Shown: positions 43,961 to 52,544, counted from the stretch's first letter. The stretch: 64,000 bases of DNA from an uncultured Prevotellaceae bacterium (GCA_946185285.1 CAMHIS010000003.1:16177-80176); one strand, 5' to 3'. Program-made: numbers and translations. The notes: generated by a model not told the origin, from the letters alone.

Positions 43961-44767
43961 TCATATCGTGATGTCAGTTACCTCGGTGACGCTGTCTATC
44001 CAGCCGTTCATGACGACGGCGGGGGAGTGGGTGGTCAGTATGATTTGCACGTTGGGGTTCAGTTCCAGACAGAGGTCGATGAGTCGCTTCTGCCACTCTA
44101 TGTGCAGGCTTACCTCCGGCTCGTCCATGAAGAGTACGTAGTGCTGGTCATCCTCGACGAGCACCGTGAGCAGGATGGCAAGCATCTGCTTTTCGCCCGA
44201 CGACAGCTGATAGGGTACGAGCACCTCGCCAATCTGCGAGAAGCGTATTTCGTTCTCCGTCCTCACAATCTTCTTGCCCGTGTCGGTGAACAGCTCGTCG
44301 ACCATGTCCTGGAACCGCTTCTTCTTCAGCGACAGGTGCTGGGCGGCCTCGGCATTGCCGGCCTGCAACTCGGCGATGATGCGGTTGCCGATGTTCACCT
44401 GGTAGTCCAGGTATTTGCGCTGCAGGTGGTAGAGCTGGAAGTCGAGAGCCGACGAGATGCGGGTGTCGACATGTGCCATCGTGTCGAGGTCGAGCACCGG
44501 CGAGTCGAGCGAGCGGATGACGTCGTAGCGTATCCACTTGGCGTCTTCGGGCACGACCTCGAGCTTCACGCCCTTGAGCATGTGGCTGGGAAACTCGCCG
44601 CCGGCGGCCAGTCCTTTCACCACCTTGTTCAATATGGTGCTCTTGCCCACGCCGTTGATGCCGCTGAGAATGTTCACACGGGGCGACAGCTCCCACACGA
44701 TGTGCTTCTTGCCGCTCCACAGAGAGTCAATCTCTATCCTTCTGATGTAGTCCGCATACTTTTGCAT
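43961..44767 (-). CDS. AAA (OLD/AAA15-like) ATPase, PARIS AriA candidate
   Basis: 268 residues. Walker A GINGVGKST (36-44), ABC-like signature LSSGEKQ (188-194), Walker B VLFMDEPE (211-218) and the H-loop THSP (H247) are all intact, giving an SMC/ABC-type AAA ATPase of the OLD/AAA15 kind. It lacks the long extra domains of E. coli AriA, so it is a compact form. Upstream and on the same strand as the DUF4435 gene; own promoter at 44784-44791. Other OLD-like ATPase/nuclease pairs are possible alternatives to PARIS. Confidence 0.8.
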   Translation of the reverse strand: MQKYADYIRRIEIDSLWSGKKHIVWELSPRVNILSGINGVGKSTILNKVVKGLAAGGEFPSHMLKGVKLEVVPEDAKWIRYDVIRSLDSPVLDLDTMAHVDTRISSALDFQLYHLQRKYLDYQVNIGNRIIAELQAGNAEAAQHLSLKKKRFQDMVDELFTDTGKKIVRTENEIRFSQIGEVLVPYQLSSGEKQMLAILLTVLVEDDQHYVLFMDEPEVSLHIEWQKRLIDLCLELNPNVQIILTTHSPAVVMNGWIDSVTEVTDITI

Positions 44768-44783
44768 AGTTCTAAGTTTTCGG

Positions 44784-44791
44784 CAAAGATA
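44784..44791 (-). promoter_or_regulatory. Promoter -7 box for the ATPase/DUF4435 pair
   Basis: Minus-strand TATCTTTG, 17 bp before the ATPase start and just after the upstream terminator. Confidence 0.65.
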
Positions 44792-44793
44792 GT

Positions 44794-44834
44794 AAAAAAT
44801 CCCGAATACCGTATCAGTATTCGGGATTTTTTTA
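44794..44834 (-). terminator. Intrinsic terminator after the FKBP gene
   Basis: Perfect 11-bp stem ATCCCGAATAC/GTATTCGGGAT (44799-44809, 44817-44827) with a 7-nt loop and T-runs on both sides; it ends the glyS-FKBP transcript on the minus strand. Confidence 0.85.
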
Positions 44835-44855
44835 TTAAAATACTCAAAAACAGCA

Positions 44856-45485
44856 TTACCAGTGACGGCTGGCCCACGGCTCCAGACTCTCAGAACCGGT
44901 AACGAAGTCTATCAGGGCCACGTCGAATATCATGACGCTGTAGGCCGGTATGTTGAGGTAATCAGAGGTTCCGTATCCCAGCTGGTAGGGGATGTAGATA
45001 CGCCAGCGGTCGTCCAGATGCATGTGCTGCAAGGCGGTGGCGAACCCGTCGCGGAAGTTGCTGACTTTATTGTCGACGATGCCCGTAGTGCTACGGCTAT
45101 AGTTACCCTCGTAGGTCTCGTCGAAGACGTAGCCTTGGGGGTGGTTGGTGGTGGGTATCAGCCGACCACGGTAGCTGACGCGCACGGAGTCGGTATAGAG
45201 CGGACTCATGGTGCCATCTCCCTGCTCCAATACCTTAATATATATATAGTCGGCATTGGTCGTCGCAGTATTTTCGTCCTTGGTGAATAGCTTGATTTTC
45301 TTCCAAGCGGAGCCGCCACGGCTGAGCGAGTCTTCGAGCGTGGCAAAGTAGGCCTCGTTCCGGGCCTGCCAGTTGCTGAACTCGTTGTCCGTGACTTCGT
45401 CGGACTCGCTACAGGAAATGAGAAATGAGCAATGAGCAATGAGCAATGCTGCGCAAAGCAACATCCTCAGTCCAACACTCTTCAT
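44856..45485 (-). CDS. FKBP-type peptidyl-prolyl isomerase lipoprotein (GldI-like)
   Basis: 209 residues from MKSVGLRMLLCAA at 45485. Lipobox LISC gives a lipid-anchored, probably periplasm-facing protein. The FKBP domain fills the C-terminal half: VSYRGRLI, VFDETYEG, VSNFRDGFATALQHM, IPYQLGYG and VMIFDVALIDF. It resembles the GldI-type isomerases of Bacteroidetes, thought to help fold exported proteins. The hydrophobic core of the signal peptide (LLIAHCSFLISC) is encoded by GCTCATT-type repeats of the palindromic element at 45411-45545. Same strand and just downstream of glyS, so it is likely cotranscribed. Confidence 0.87.
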   Translation of the reverse strand: MKSVGLRMLLCAALLIAHCSFLISCSESDEVTDNEFSNWQARNEAYFATLEDSLSRGGSAWKKIKLFTKDENTATTNADYIYIKVLEQGDGTMSPLYTDSVRVSYRGRLIPTTNHPQGYVFDETYEGNYSRSTTGIVDNKVSNFRDGFATALQHMHLDDRWRIYIPYQLGYGTSDYLNIPAYSVMIFDVALIDFVTGSESLEPWASRHW

Positions 45486-45545
45486 TCCACACTCCTCTTT
45501 ACTCTTTCCACATTTCTCATTCCTCATTTCTCATTCCTCATTTCA
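45411..45545 (-). repeat. Repeat-armed palindromic element at the glyS/FKBP junction
   Basis: Left arm 45414-45447 (AATGAGC units) and right arm 45503-45545 (TCATTCC units) are inverted; the right arm reaches the glyS stop codon and the left arm encodes the FKBP signal peptide core. Confidence 0.65.
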
Positions 45546-47081
45546 AAGTTTCTTCAGTAAACTGGCAATGCTCACCTTGTCCTCGATGATGGCGTTGAGC
45601 TCGCTGATGGGCACACGCTCTTGTTCCATGGTGTCGCGGAAGCGCAGCGTGACGCAGCCGTCGTTCAGCGTGTCGTGGTCGACGGTGACACAGTACGGCG
45701 TGCCGATGGCATCCTGGCGGCGGTAGCGCTTGCCGATGGAGTCCTTCTCGTCGTACTGGCAGGTGAAGTGATACTTCAGCTGGTCGATAATCTCGCGGGC
45801 CTTCTCGGGCAGGCCGTCCTTCTTGACAAGGGGCATGACGGCACACTTGACGGGAGCCAGGGCAGCGGGCAGACGGAGCACGACGCGCGTCTCGCCGTTG
45901 TCGAGCTTCTCCTCGCAGAAGGCGTGGCACATGATAGAGAGGAACATACGGTCGACGCCGATAGAGGTCTCAATGACATACGGCGTGTACGACTCGTTGG
46001 TCTGCGGGTCGAAGTATTTGATGCTCTTGCCTGAGAACTTCTCGTGCTGCGACAGGTCGAAGTTGGTGCGCGAGTGGATACCCTCTACCTCCTTGAAGCC
46101 GAACGGCATCTTGAACTCGATGTCGGTGGCGGCATTGGCATAGTGGGCCAGCTTGTCGTGGTCGTGGAAGCGGTAGTTCTCAGCGCCGAAGCCCAAGGCC
46201 AGGTGCCACTTCATGCGCGTCTCCTTCCACTTGGGGAACCACTCTAGCTCCGTGCCGGGCTGCACGAAGAACTGCATCTCCATCTGCTCGAACTCGCGCA
46301 TGCGGAAGATGAACTGGCGAGCGACAATCTCGTTGCGGAAGGCCTTACCAATCTGGGCGATGCCAAAGGGAATCTTCATGCGGCCCGTCTTCTGCACGTT
46401 GAGGTAGTTGACGAAGATGCCCTGGGCCGTCTCGGGACGGAGGTAGATTTTCATCGAACCGTCGGCGGTGCTGCCCATCTCGGTAGAGAACATGAGGTTA
46501 AACTGGCGCACGTCGGTCCAGTTGCGGGTGCCGCTGATGGGGCAGACAATCTCCTCGTCGAGGATGATCTGCTTCAGCTCGTCGAGGTCGGGACCCTGCA
46601 TGGCGGCGGCGTAGCGGGCATGGAGGGCGTCGCGCTTCTCCCTGGCTTCCTTCACGCGTTCGCTGGTGGCCAGGAACTGCTCCTCGTTGAAAGCATCCTT
46701 GAAACGCTTGCGGGCCTTCTCCACCTCCTTCTGGATTTTCTCGTCGTACTTGGCAATCTGGTCCTCGATGAGAACGTCAGCACGATAGCGCTTCTTCGAG
46801 TCGCGGTTGTCGATAAGGGGATCGTTGAAGGCGTCGACGTGTCCCGAAGCCTTCCATATCGTCGGGTGCATGAAGATGGCCGAGTCGATACCCACGATGT
46901 TCTCGTGCAGCATCGTCATGGCCTTCCACCAGTATTGCTTGATATTGTTCTTCAACTCCACGCCGTTCTGACCGTAGTCGTAAACGGCGCCTAAACCATC
47001 GTAAATCTCACTTGAGGGGAATACAAAACCGTACTCCTTGCAGTGGCTCACGATTTTCTTAAATACATCTTCTTGTGCCAT
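45543..47081 (-). CDS. glyS: Glycyl-tRNA synthetase (class II, alpha2 type)
   Basis: 512 residues. Class II motifs are clear: motif 1 region, motif 2 FRNEIVARQFIFRMREFEQMEMQFF, motif 3 TSIGVDRMFLSIM, and the family block LRPETAQGIFVNYLN. It charges tRNA-Gly with glycine. This single-chain dimer form is normal for Bacteroidetes. Promoter at 47111-47141. Confidence 0.96.
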   Translation of the reverse strand: MAQEDVFKKIVSHCKEYGFVFPSSEIYDGLGAVYDYGQNGVELKNNIKQYWWKAMTMLHENIVGIDSAIFMHPTIWKASGHVDAFNDPLIDNRDSKKRYRADVLIEDQIAKYDEKIQKEVEKARKRFKDAFNEEQFLATSERVKEAREKRDALHARYAAAMQGPDLDELKQIILDEEIVCPISGTRNWTDVRQFNLMFSTEMGSTADGSMKIYLRPETAQGIFVNYLNVQKTGRMKIPFGIAQIGKAFRNEIVARQFIFRMREFEQMEMQFFVQPGTELEWFPKWKETRMKWHLALGFGAENYRFHDHDKLAHYANAATDIEFKMPFGFKEVEGIHSRTNFDLSQHEKFSGKSIKYFDPQTNESYTPYVIETSIGVDRMFLSIMCHAFCEEKLDNGETRVVLRLPAALAPVKCAVMPLVKKDGLPEKAREIIDQLKYHFTCQYDEKDSIGKRYRRQDAIGTPYCVTVDHDTLNDGCVTLRFRDTMEQERVPISELNAIIEDKVSIASLLKKL

Positions 47082-47110
47082 AATACTTATTTAATATAGA
47101 AATTTGCGTG

Positions 47111-47141
47111 CAAAGGTACATATTTTAATTGAAATTGCAAA
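47111..47141 (-). promoter_or_regulatory. Full promoter for glyS
   Basis: Minus-strand TTTG (47138-47141) and TACCTTTG (47111-47118), 19 bp apart. Confidence 0.72.
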
Positions 47142-47197
47142 AAAGTTTAGGCGTTTTTAAACCTTTCGCTTTCTGCTGCGTCAAAAGAACAGAAACA

Positions 47198-47250
47198 GGA
47201 TAACAAACTTATCAGGATAACAAACAATAAAATCAGGATAACAAAAAAAG
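47198..47250 (+). repeat. Three ATCAGGATAACAAA repeats
   Basis: CAGGATAACAAA occurs three times in the spacer before the small exported-protein gene, at about 17-20-bp spacing; it may be a regulator site. No clear TAnnTTTG box is seen here. Confidence 0.6.
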
Positions 47251-47263
47251 AAAGGAACAAATT

Positions 47264-47623
47264 ATGAAAAAGATCATTTTGACAGTAGTAGCCGTAATGA
47301 CAATGACATTAGGTTATGCAAAGACACAGAAAACCACTGCAGTGAAGAACGTTGAGAACTACAGCATCACATTCGACCTTCGCAGGTTAGCCGTGACGCT
47401 CGACTTGACTTCCGACCAGATGGAAGCAGTAAAGGTTATCAGCGACAACATGAACGAGGAACTGACATCGGCAGCTACGGCAAGGAGATTCGAGCGCCCC
47501 GCACTCATCCAAAAAGCCATTCAGAAGGATGTACACAACATGCGCAACGTATTGAACGACAAGCAGTATGAAACCTACATGAAGCTTTTGGGTGCCACGC
47601 TCCAAAACAAAGTCAGAAGGTAA
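47264..47623 (+). CDS. Small exported protein of unknown function
   Basis: 119 residues with a signal peptide (MKKIILTVVAVMTMTLGYA, cut near AKT). The mature part is helical, with LTSDQMEAVKVISDNMNEEL and VLNDKQYETYMKLLGATLQNK, a pattern seen in small periplasmic proteins of Bacteroides and Prevotella that resemble Spy/CpxP-like helical proteins. No catalytic residues are apparent. A strong hairpin follows at 47636-47669. Confidence 0.72.
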   Translation: MKKIILTVVAVMTMTLGYAKTQKTTAVKNVENYSITFDLRRLAVTLDLTSDQMEAVKVISDNMNEELTSAATARRFERPALIQKAIQKDVHNMRNVLNDKQYETYMKLLGATLQNKVRR

Positions 47624-47635
47624 AAAAAGTAGTTT

Positions 47636-47669
47636 AACGGCCGTCGCGAAGAAATTCACGACGGCCGTT
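47636..47669 (+). terminator. Hairpin after the small exported-protein gene
   Basis: Perfect 11-bp stem AACGGCCGTCG/CGACGGCCGTT with a 12-nt loop; there is no U-tract directly after it. Confidence 0.6.
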
Positions 47670-47738
47670 GAAACGTTAAAAATATATAAGCAAAGGCAAC
47701 TTTTCACTTTTCACTCATCGCTTATCACTTCTTTTTTG

Positions 47739-47746
47739 TACCTTTG
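47739..47746 (+). promoter_or_regulatory. Promoter -7 box (TACCTTTG) for tRNA-Val
   Basis: TAnnTTTG 21 bp before the tRNA; preceded by TTTTCACTT repeats. Confidence 0.65.
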
Positions 47747-47766
47747 CATCCGCTAAAGAAGAAAAT

Positions 47767-47841
47767 AGGGGCATAGCCCAGTTGGTTTAGAGCGCTGCAG
47801 TCACATTGCAGAGGTCCCCGGTTCGAGCCCGGGTGTCCCTA
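47767..47841 (+). tRNA. tRNA-Val (anticodon CAC)
   Basis: Seven-base acceptor stem AGGGGCA/TGTCCCT, T-arm with GGTTCGAGCC, anticodon stem CTGCA/TGCAG and loop GTCACAT giving CAC. Discriminator A; CCA is not encoded. Confidence 0.93.
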
Positions 47842-47843
47842 CT

Positions 47844-47882
47844 AAAAAGGCAGGTCACAGGCACGTGACTTGCTTTTTTTTT
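47844..47882 (+). terminator. Intrinsic terminator after tRNA-Val
   Basis: Stem CAGGTCAC/GTGACTTG (one wobble) with flanking A-run and a long T-run. Confidence 0.82.
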
Positions 47883-47925
47883 CGTTAAATAATGTATGTT
47901 TTCCCGTCTTTTCAACTTTTTTTAG

Positions 47926-47933
47926 TAATTTTG
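47926..47933 (+). promoter_or_regulatory. Promoter -7 box (TAATTTTG) for the parC-like gene
   Basis: TAnnTTTG 27 bp before the ATG at 47961. Confidence 0.62.
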
Positions 47934-47960
47934 CCTCTCGAAAATGACTAAAAACATAAT

Positions 47961-50648
47961 ATGGACGACGAAATAATAGAGGAAAGAGAAGAGAGGAGAG
48001 AGGAGGGTGAAAGCCATTCCGACTATCAGCCAGTGAACCGGTTCGACGCGGCGGCGGTACACCACCTGAGCGGTATGTACCAGAACTGGTTCCTCGACTA
48101 TGCCTCGTATGTCATACTGGAACGTGCCGTTCCCAACATCGAGGACGGCTTCAAACCCGTGCAGCGCCGCATCATGCACTCCATGAAGCGCATGGACGAC
48201 GGGCGCTACAATAAGGTGGCCAACATTGTGGGCCACACCATGCAGTTCCATCCCCATGGCGACGCCTCTATTGGCGATGCCTTGGTGCAGTTGGGCCAGA
48301 AGGACCTGCTCATCGATACACAGGGAAACTGGGGCAACATCCTGACCGGTGACCGCGCCGCCGCCCCCCGATACATCGAGGCACGCCTGTCGAAGTTTGC
48401 ACTCGACACGGTGTTCAACCCCAAGACAACAGAATGGCAGCTGAGCTACGACGGCCGCAACAAGGAACCCATCACGCTGCCCGTGAAGTATCCTCTGCTC
48501 ATAGCACAAGGTGCCGAGGGTATCGCCGTGGGCCTCAGCTCCAAAATCCTGCCCCATAACTTCTGTGAAATCTGCGACGCAGCCATCAGCTACCTGCACG
48601 GCGAACCGTTCCAGCTGTATCCTGACTTCCAGACCGGCGGCAGCATTGACGTCAGCAAGTATAACGACGGCCAGCGCGGCGGTGTACTGAAGGTGCGCGC
48701 CAAGATTGAGAAACTGGACCAGAAGACACTGGTCATCCGCGACCTGCCATTTTCGAAGACGGTGGAGAGCCTCATTGAGAGCATCAAGAAGGCCATCGAG
48801 AAGGGCAAAATCAAGGCCAAGCGCGTCGACGACCTCACATCGGCACAGGTGGAGATTCAGATACATCTGATGCCCGGTGTCTCGTCGGACAAGACACTTG
48901 ACGCCCTTTATGCCTTTACCGACTGTGAAATCAATATCTCGCCGAACTGCTGTGTCATCAGCGACCAGAAGCCGCAGTTCCTCACCATCTCCGACGTGCT
49001 GCGCCACAACGTGGAGCGCACCAAGGGCCTGATACGCCAGGAACTGGAAATCCGCAAGGGGGAGCTGCTGGAGCAGTTCCACTTCTGCTCATTGGAGAAG
49101 ATATTCATTGAAGAGCGCATCTACAAGGACAAGAAATTCGAGGAGGCTCCCAATGTCGACCGCGTCTGCGAGCATATCGACGACCGGCTGACACCCTATT
49201 ACCCCACATTCGTCCGTGAGGTGACGAAGGACGACATCCTGAGACTCCTGGAAATCAAGATGCAGCGCATTCTGAAGTTCAACAAGGAGAAGGCCGACGA
49301 GCTGATGGCGCGCATCAAGGCTGAGATTGAGGAGATAGACCGCGACTTGGCGAACCTCACTGAGGTGACAGCCGACTGGTTCCAGTTCCTGAAGGACAAG
49401 TACGGCAAAGACCATCCGCGACTGACGGAAATCCGCAACTTCGACACCATCGAAGCTACGAAAGTGGCCGAGGCCAACCAGAAGTTGTACATCAACCGCA
49501 CGGACGGCTTCATCGGCACCGGTCTGAAGAAGGACGAGTACGTGTGCAACTGCTCCGACATCGACGACATCATCATCTTCTACCGCGATGGCAAGTACAA
49601 GGTGGTGCACGTGGCCGACAAGCTGTTTGTGGGCAAGAACGTGCTCTATCTGCAAGTGTTTAAAAAGAATGATTCGCGTACCATATATAATGTAGTGTAC
49701 CGCGACGGTAAGAAGGGGGCCTGCTTCATCAAGCGGTTCAACGTCACCTCCATGACCCGCGACAAGGAGTACGACTTGACGCAAGGTACGCCTGGTTCGA
49801 AGGTGATGTACTTCACCGCCAATCCCAACGGTGAGGCGGAGATTATCAAGATTACACTCGACCCGAATCCGAAGTTGAAGAAGATTTTCATCGACAAGGA
49901 CTTCTCGGAGGTAATAATCAAAGGACGTGCCTCAAAGGGCAACCTGCTGACGAAGAACTCCGTTCACCGTATCGGACTGAAGAGTCACGGCCATTCCACA
50001 CTGGGTGGACGCAAGGTGTGGTACGACCCCGACGTCAACCGCCTGAACTACGACGAACACGGACGACTGCTTGGCGAGTTCTTCGACGGTGACCAAATCC
50101 TGGTCGTACTCGACAACGGCGACTTCTACCTGACGAACTTCGACGTCAACAATCACTATGAGGCCAACATCCTGCGTATCGAGAAGTTCGTGGCCGATAA
50201 AGTGTGGAGTGCCGTCCTCTGGGATGCTGACAACCAAGGCTATCCATACGTCAAACGCTTCATCATGGAAGCAACCAAGCGCAAGCAGAATTTCCTTGGC
50301 GAGAACCCACTGTCGAAGCTTATCCTGCTCAGCGACCAGGCGTTCCCCTTGATTCGTGTTGCCTATGGCGGAGCCGACGAGTTCCGCGGTATGGAGGAAG
50401 TGGACGTTGAGCAGTTCATTTCCGTCAAGGGTTTTAAGGCGAAGGGAAAGCGACTGTCGACGTACCAGATTGAGAGCATCACGGAACTGGAGCCGACCCG
50501 TTTCCCTGAAGAACAGGAGGTTCAGAATGCTCCTGAAAGTCCAGACGACCCAGACGAAGACCTCGACCCCGACGCCGGTAAGAGCGAACAGCAGGTCATT
50601 GACGAGATAACGGGGCAGACAAGCCTCTTCACAGATGATGACTTTTGA
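47961..50648 (+). CDS. parC: DNA topoisomerase IV subunit A (Bacteroidetes type)
   Basis: 895 residues. The breakage-reunion domain has RAVPNIEDGFKPVQRRI, VGHTMQFHPHGDASIGDAL, GNWGNILTGDRAAAPRYIEAR with the DNA-linking tyrosine Y138 in PRYIEA, and then a C-terminal pinwheel domain followed by a long acidic tail (PDDPDEDLDPDAG). It decatenates and relaxes DNA with a ParE partner, not seen in this window. A very short out-of-phase ATG frame (47944) overlaps the start and may be chance. Confidence 0.92.
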   Translation: MDDEIIEEREERREEGESHSDYQPVNRFDAAAVHHLSGMYQNWFLDYASYVILERAVPNIEDGFKPVQRRIMHSMKRMDDGRYNKVANIVGHTMQFHPHGDASIGDALVQLGQKDLLIDTQGNWGNILTGDRAAAPRYIEARLSKFALDTVFNPKTTEWQLSYDGRNKEPITLPVKYPLLIAQGAEGIAVGLSSKILPHNFCEICDAAISYLHGEPFQLYPDFQTGGSIDVSKYNDGQRGGVLKVRAKIEKLDQKTLVIRDLPFSKTVESLIESIKKAIEKGKIKAKRVDDLTSAQVEIQIHLMPGVSSDKTLDALYAFTDCEINISPNCCVISDQKPQFLTISDVLRHNVERTKGLIRQELEIRKGELLEQFHFCSLEKIFIEERIYKDKKFEEAPNVDRVCEHIDDRLTPYYPTFVREVTKDDILRLLEIKMQRILKFNKEKADELMARIKAEIEEIDRDLANLTEVTADWFQFLKDKYGKDHPRLTEIRNFDTIEATKVAEANQKLYINRTDGFIGTGLKKDEYVCNCSDIDDIIIFYRDGKYKVVHVADKLFVGKNVLYLQVFKKNDSRTIYNVVYRDGKKGACFIKRFNVTSMTRDKEYDLTQGTPGSKVMYFTANPNGEAEIIKITLDPNPKLKKIFIDKDFSEVIIKGRASKGNLLTKNSVHRIGLKSHGHSTLGGRKVWYDPDVNRLNYDEHGRLLGEFFDGDQILVVLDNGDFYLTNFDVNNHYEANILRIEKFVADKVWSAVLWDADNQGYPYVKRFIMEATKRKQNFLGENPLSKLILLSDQAFPLIRVAYGGADEFRGMEEVDVEQFISVKGFKAKGKRLSTYQIESITELEPTRFPEEQEVQNAPESPDDPDEDLDPDAGKSEQQVIDEITGQTSLFTDDDF

Positions 50649-50656
50649 CAAACAGA

Positions 50657-51460
50657 ATGCCTGACATGACGATAAGAACGACAATACTCTTACTGATGGC
50701 AGCAGCTTGCCTCAGGCTCTCGGCCCAAAGTCAGACGGTCAGCGTTGAACGGTCGACAGCCATAGGCATTGGCGGTACTAACATACTTGACACCTACTTG
50801 TCACAGGAGAAGTTCCAGGGAACGGGGCTTACGCTGCTGTCGGCTTCTGTCAGACAACTGCCAGAGAGCCCGTGGACAACTGTCTTTCAGCATGAGCTGA
50901 ACTTCACTTCGGCTGACGATCGTGCCGAAACGGTCAACGAGCTACAGGGCGACTATACTTTTTTCGTGGGACGCTACTATGGGTGGAAGCCGGGGAAACT
51001 GACCTTGCGAGCCGGTGCATTGCTCGCGGCTAACGTCGGCTTCATCTATAACACCAGCAATTCCAACAATCCGGCGCAAGGAAGGGCCTCGCTGAATCTT
51101 ATGCCGTCAGGCATTGCCAGTTACGATTTCCAACTGCTTCGCCAGCAGTGGAGGGTGAGCTACGAGCTGGACCTGCCCCTCGCCGGACTGATGTTCAGTC
51201 CTAACTACGGCCAGTCGTACTACGAGATTTTCTCATTAGGCAACTATGACCACAATCTGGTTCCTACAACCTTTGTCTCTACCCCTAACCTGCGTCAGCA
51301 GTTGTCGGTCGACTGTAATGTCAGTCGTTCCCTGACTCTGCGTATAGGCTACTTGGGCAACTACCAGCAGGCCGACGTCAATAACCTGAAGTCGCACATC
51401 TACCATCACCGGCTGATGCTGGGTATCGTGAGATACTTAGAAGTAAAAAGTAAGAAGTAA
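50657..51460 (+). CDS. DUF3316 outer-membrane-like protein
   Basis: 267 residues from MPDMTIRTTI at 50657, with a signal peptide ending near LSAQSQ. The mature part alternates polar and aromatic strands, ending in RLMLGIVRYLEVKSKK, consistent with a small beta-barrel; it fits the Bacteroidetes DUF3316 family, function unknown. The last six codons (EVKSKK) and the stop are made by the left arm of the palindromic element at 51440-51574. It starts 8 bp after parC on the same strand. Confidence 0.78.
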   Translation: MPDMTIRTTILLLMAAACLRLSAQSQTVSVERSTAIGIGGTNILDTYLSQEKFQGTGLTLLSASVRQLPESPWTTVFQHELNFTSADDRAETVNELQGDYTFFVGRYYGWKPGKLTLRAGALLAANVGFIYNTSNSNNPAQGRASLNLMPSGIASYDFQLLRQQWRVSYELDLPLAGLMFSPNYGQSYYEIFSLGNYDHNLVPTTFVSTPNLRQQLSVDCNVSRSLTLRIGYLGNYQQADVNNLKSHIYHHRLMLGIVRYLEVKSKK

Positions 51461-51574
51461 GAAGTAAAAAGTATGATTACCCATTTGTCCCATAATTCCC
51501 ATACCCATTACAGCCCTCGCACCACCGTGTGCCAGGTAGTCATATTTCTTACTTCCTGCTTCTTACTTCTTTCT
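51440..51574 (+). repeat. Repeat-armed palindromic element spanning the DUF3316/S41 junction
   Basis: Left arm 51440-51480 (AAGTAAGAAGTAA units ending in ATGATTACC) and right arm 51535-51574 (GGTAGTCATATTTCTTACTT). It carries the same ATGATTAC core as the copies at 3964 and 20962. It contains the stop of one gene and the start and signal peptide of the next. Confidence 0.78.
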
Positions 51575-52543
51575 TCCCTCACATCCTGTGTTGACGAAGA
51601 GGAGTTCTCCGACACTCCGCAGGGCAATTTTGAAGCTCTCTGGAAAATCATTGACGAGCACTACTGCTTCCTCGACTACAAGCATCAGGAGTACGGGCTC
51701 GACTGGCAGCAGATACACGACAAATATGCCAGTCAGATAAATGCCGGCATGACGGACGGTCAGCTCTTTGAGGTGTTCGGAAATATGCTTAGCGAACTGC
51801 GCGACGGTCACGTCAACCTGACTGCAGCCCACGACATGGCCCGCTATTGGCAGTGGTATGAGAGCTACCCCGCCAACCACAACGACTCGCTGGAGCGCAT
51901 CTACATGGGCACCGACTACCGCATAGCGGCAGGTATGCGCTACAAGATTCTCGACGACAACATCGGCTACATACGTTACGAATCATTCAACGCGGGGGTC
52001 GGTAGCGGCAACCTGACCGAAGTGCTCATTTATTTCATGCTCTGTCGCGGACTCATCATCGACATACGGAACAACGGTGGCGGCGACCTGACCAACGTCG
52101 AGAAGATTGCCTCGCGCTTCACCAACGATAAAGTCCTTGTGGGCTATATACAACATAAGACCGGTCCCGGCCACAGCGACTTCTCCAGCATGGAGCCACG
52201 CTATTTGGAGCCGGCGGCAAGCTTGAGATGGCAGAAGCCTGTCGTCGTGATTACCAATCGCTATGTGTTCTCTGCCGCCAACGAGTTCGCCATGTACATG
52301 AAGGCTCTGCCACAAGTCCGTATAGTAGGCGACGTCACCGGCGGCGGTGCCGGTATGCCCTTCTCCTCGTCGCTGCCCAATGGCTGGGTAGTGCGCTTCT
52401 CGGCTGTCCCGTTGTACGATGCCCAGCGCCATTCCACGGAGTTCGGCATTGTCCCAGATAAGTATGTAGCCTTGCGAACTGAGCATCTAAAACGGGGAAA
52501 AGATACAATAATTGAGGTGGCAAGGCAACTTTTATCGAAATAA
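51473..52543 (+). CDS. S41 family peptidase, lipoprotein
   Basis: 356 residues. Signal peptide VIFLTSCFLLLSSLTSC with lipobox LTSC near residue 39, preceded by a long polar N-terminus (about 20 residues) that is unusual for a signal peptide. The S41 (C-terminal processing peptidase-like/TSPc) core has LRDGHVNLT, GLIIDIRNNGGGDL and NRYVFSAANEFAMYM, where S in FSAANEF is the likely nucleophile. No PDZ domain is obvious. The start ATG and the hydrophobic core lie within the palindromic element 51440-51574, so this N-terminus may be a recent acquisition; an alternative downstream start is not evident. Confidence 0.83.
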   Translation: MITHLSHNSHTHYSPRTTVCQVVIFLTSCFLLLSSLTSCVDEEEFSDTPQGNFEALWKIIDEHYCFLDYKHQEYGLDWQQIHDKYASQINAGMTDGQLFEVFGNMLSELRDGHVNLTAAHDMARYWQWYESYPANHNDSLERIYMGTDYRIAAGMRYKILDDNIGYIRYESFNAGVGSGNLTEVLIYFMLCRGLIIDIRNNGGGDLTNVEKIASRFTNDKVLVGYIQHKTGPGHSDFSSMEPRYLEPAASLRWQKPVVVITNRYVFSAANEFAMYMKALPQVRIVGDVTGGGAGMPFSSSLPNGWVVRFSAVPLYDAQRHSTEFGIVPDKYVALRTEHLKRGKDTIIEVARQLLSK

Positions 52544-52544
52544 A

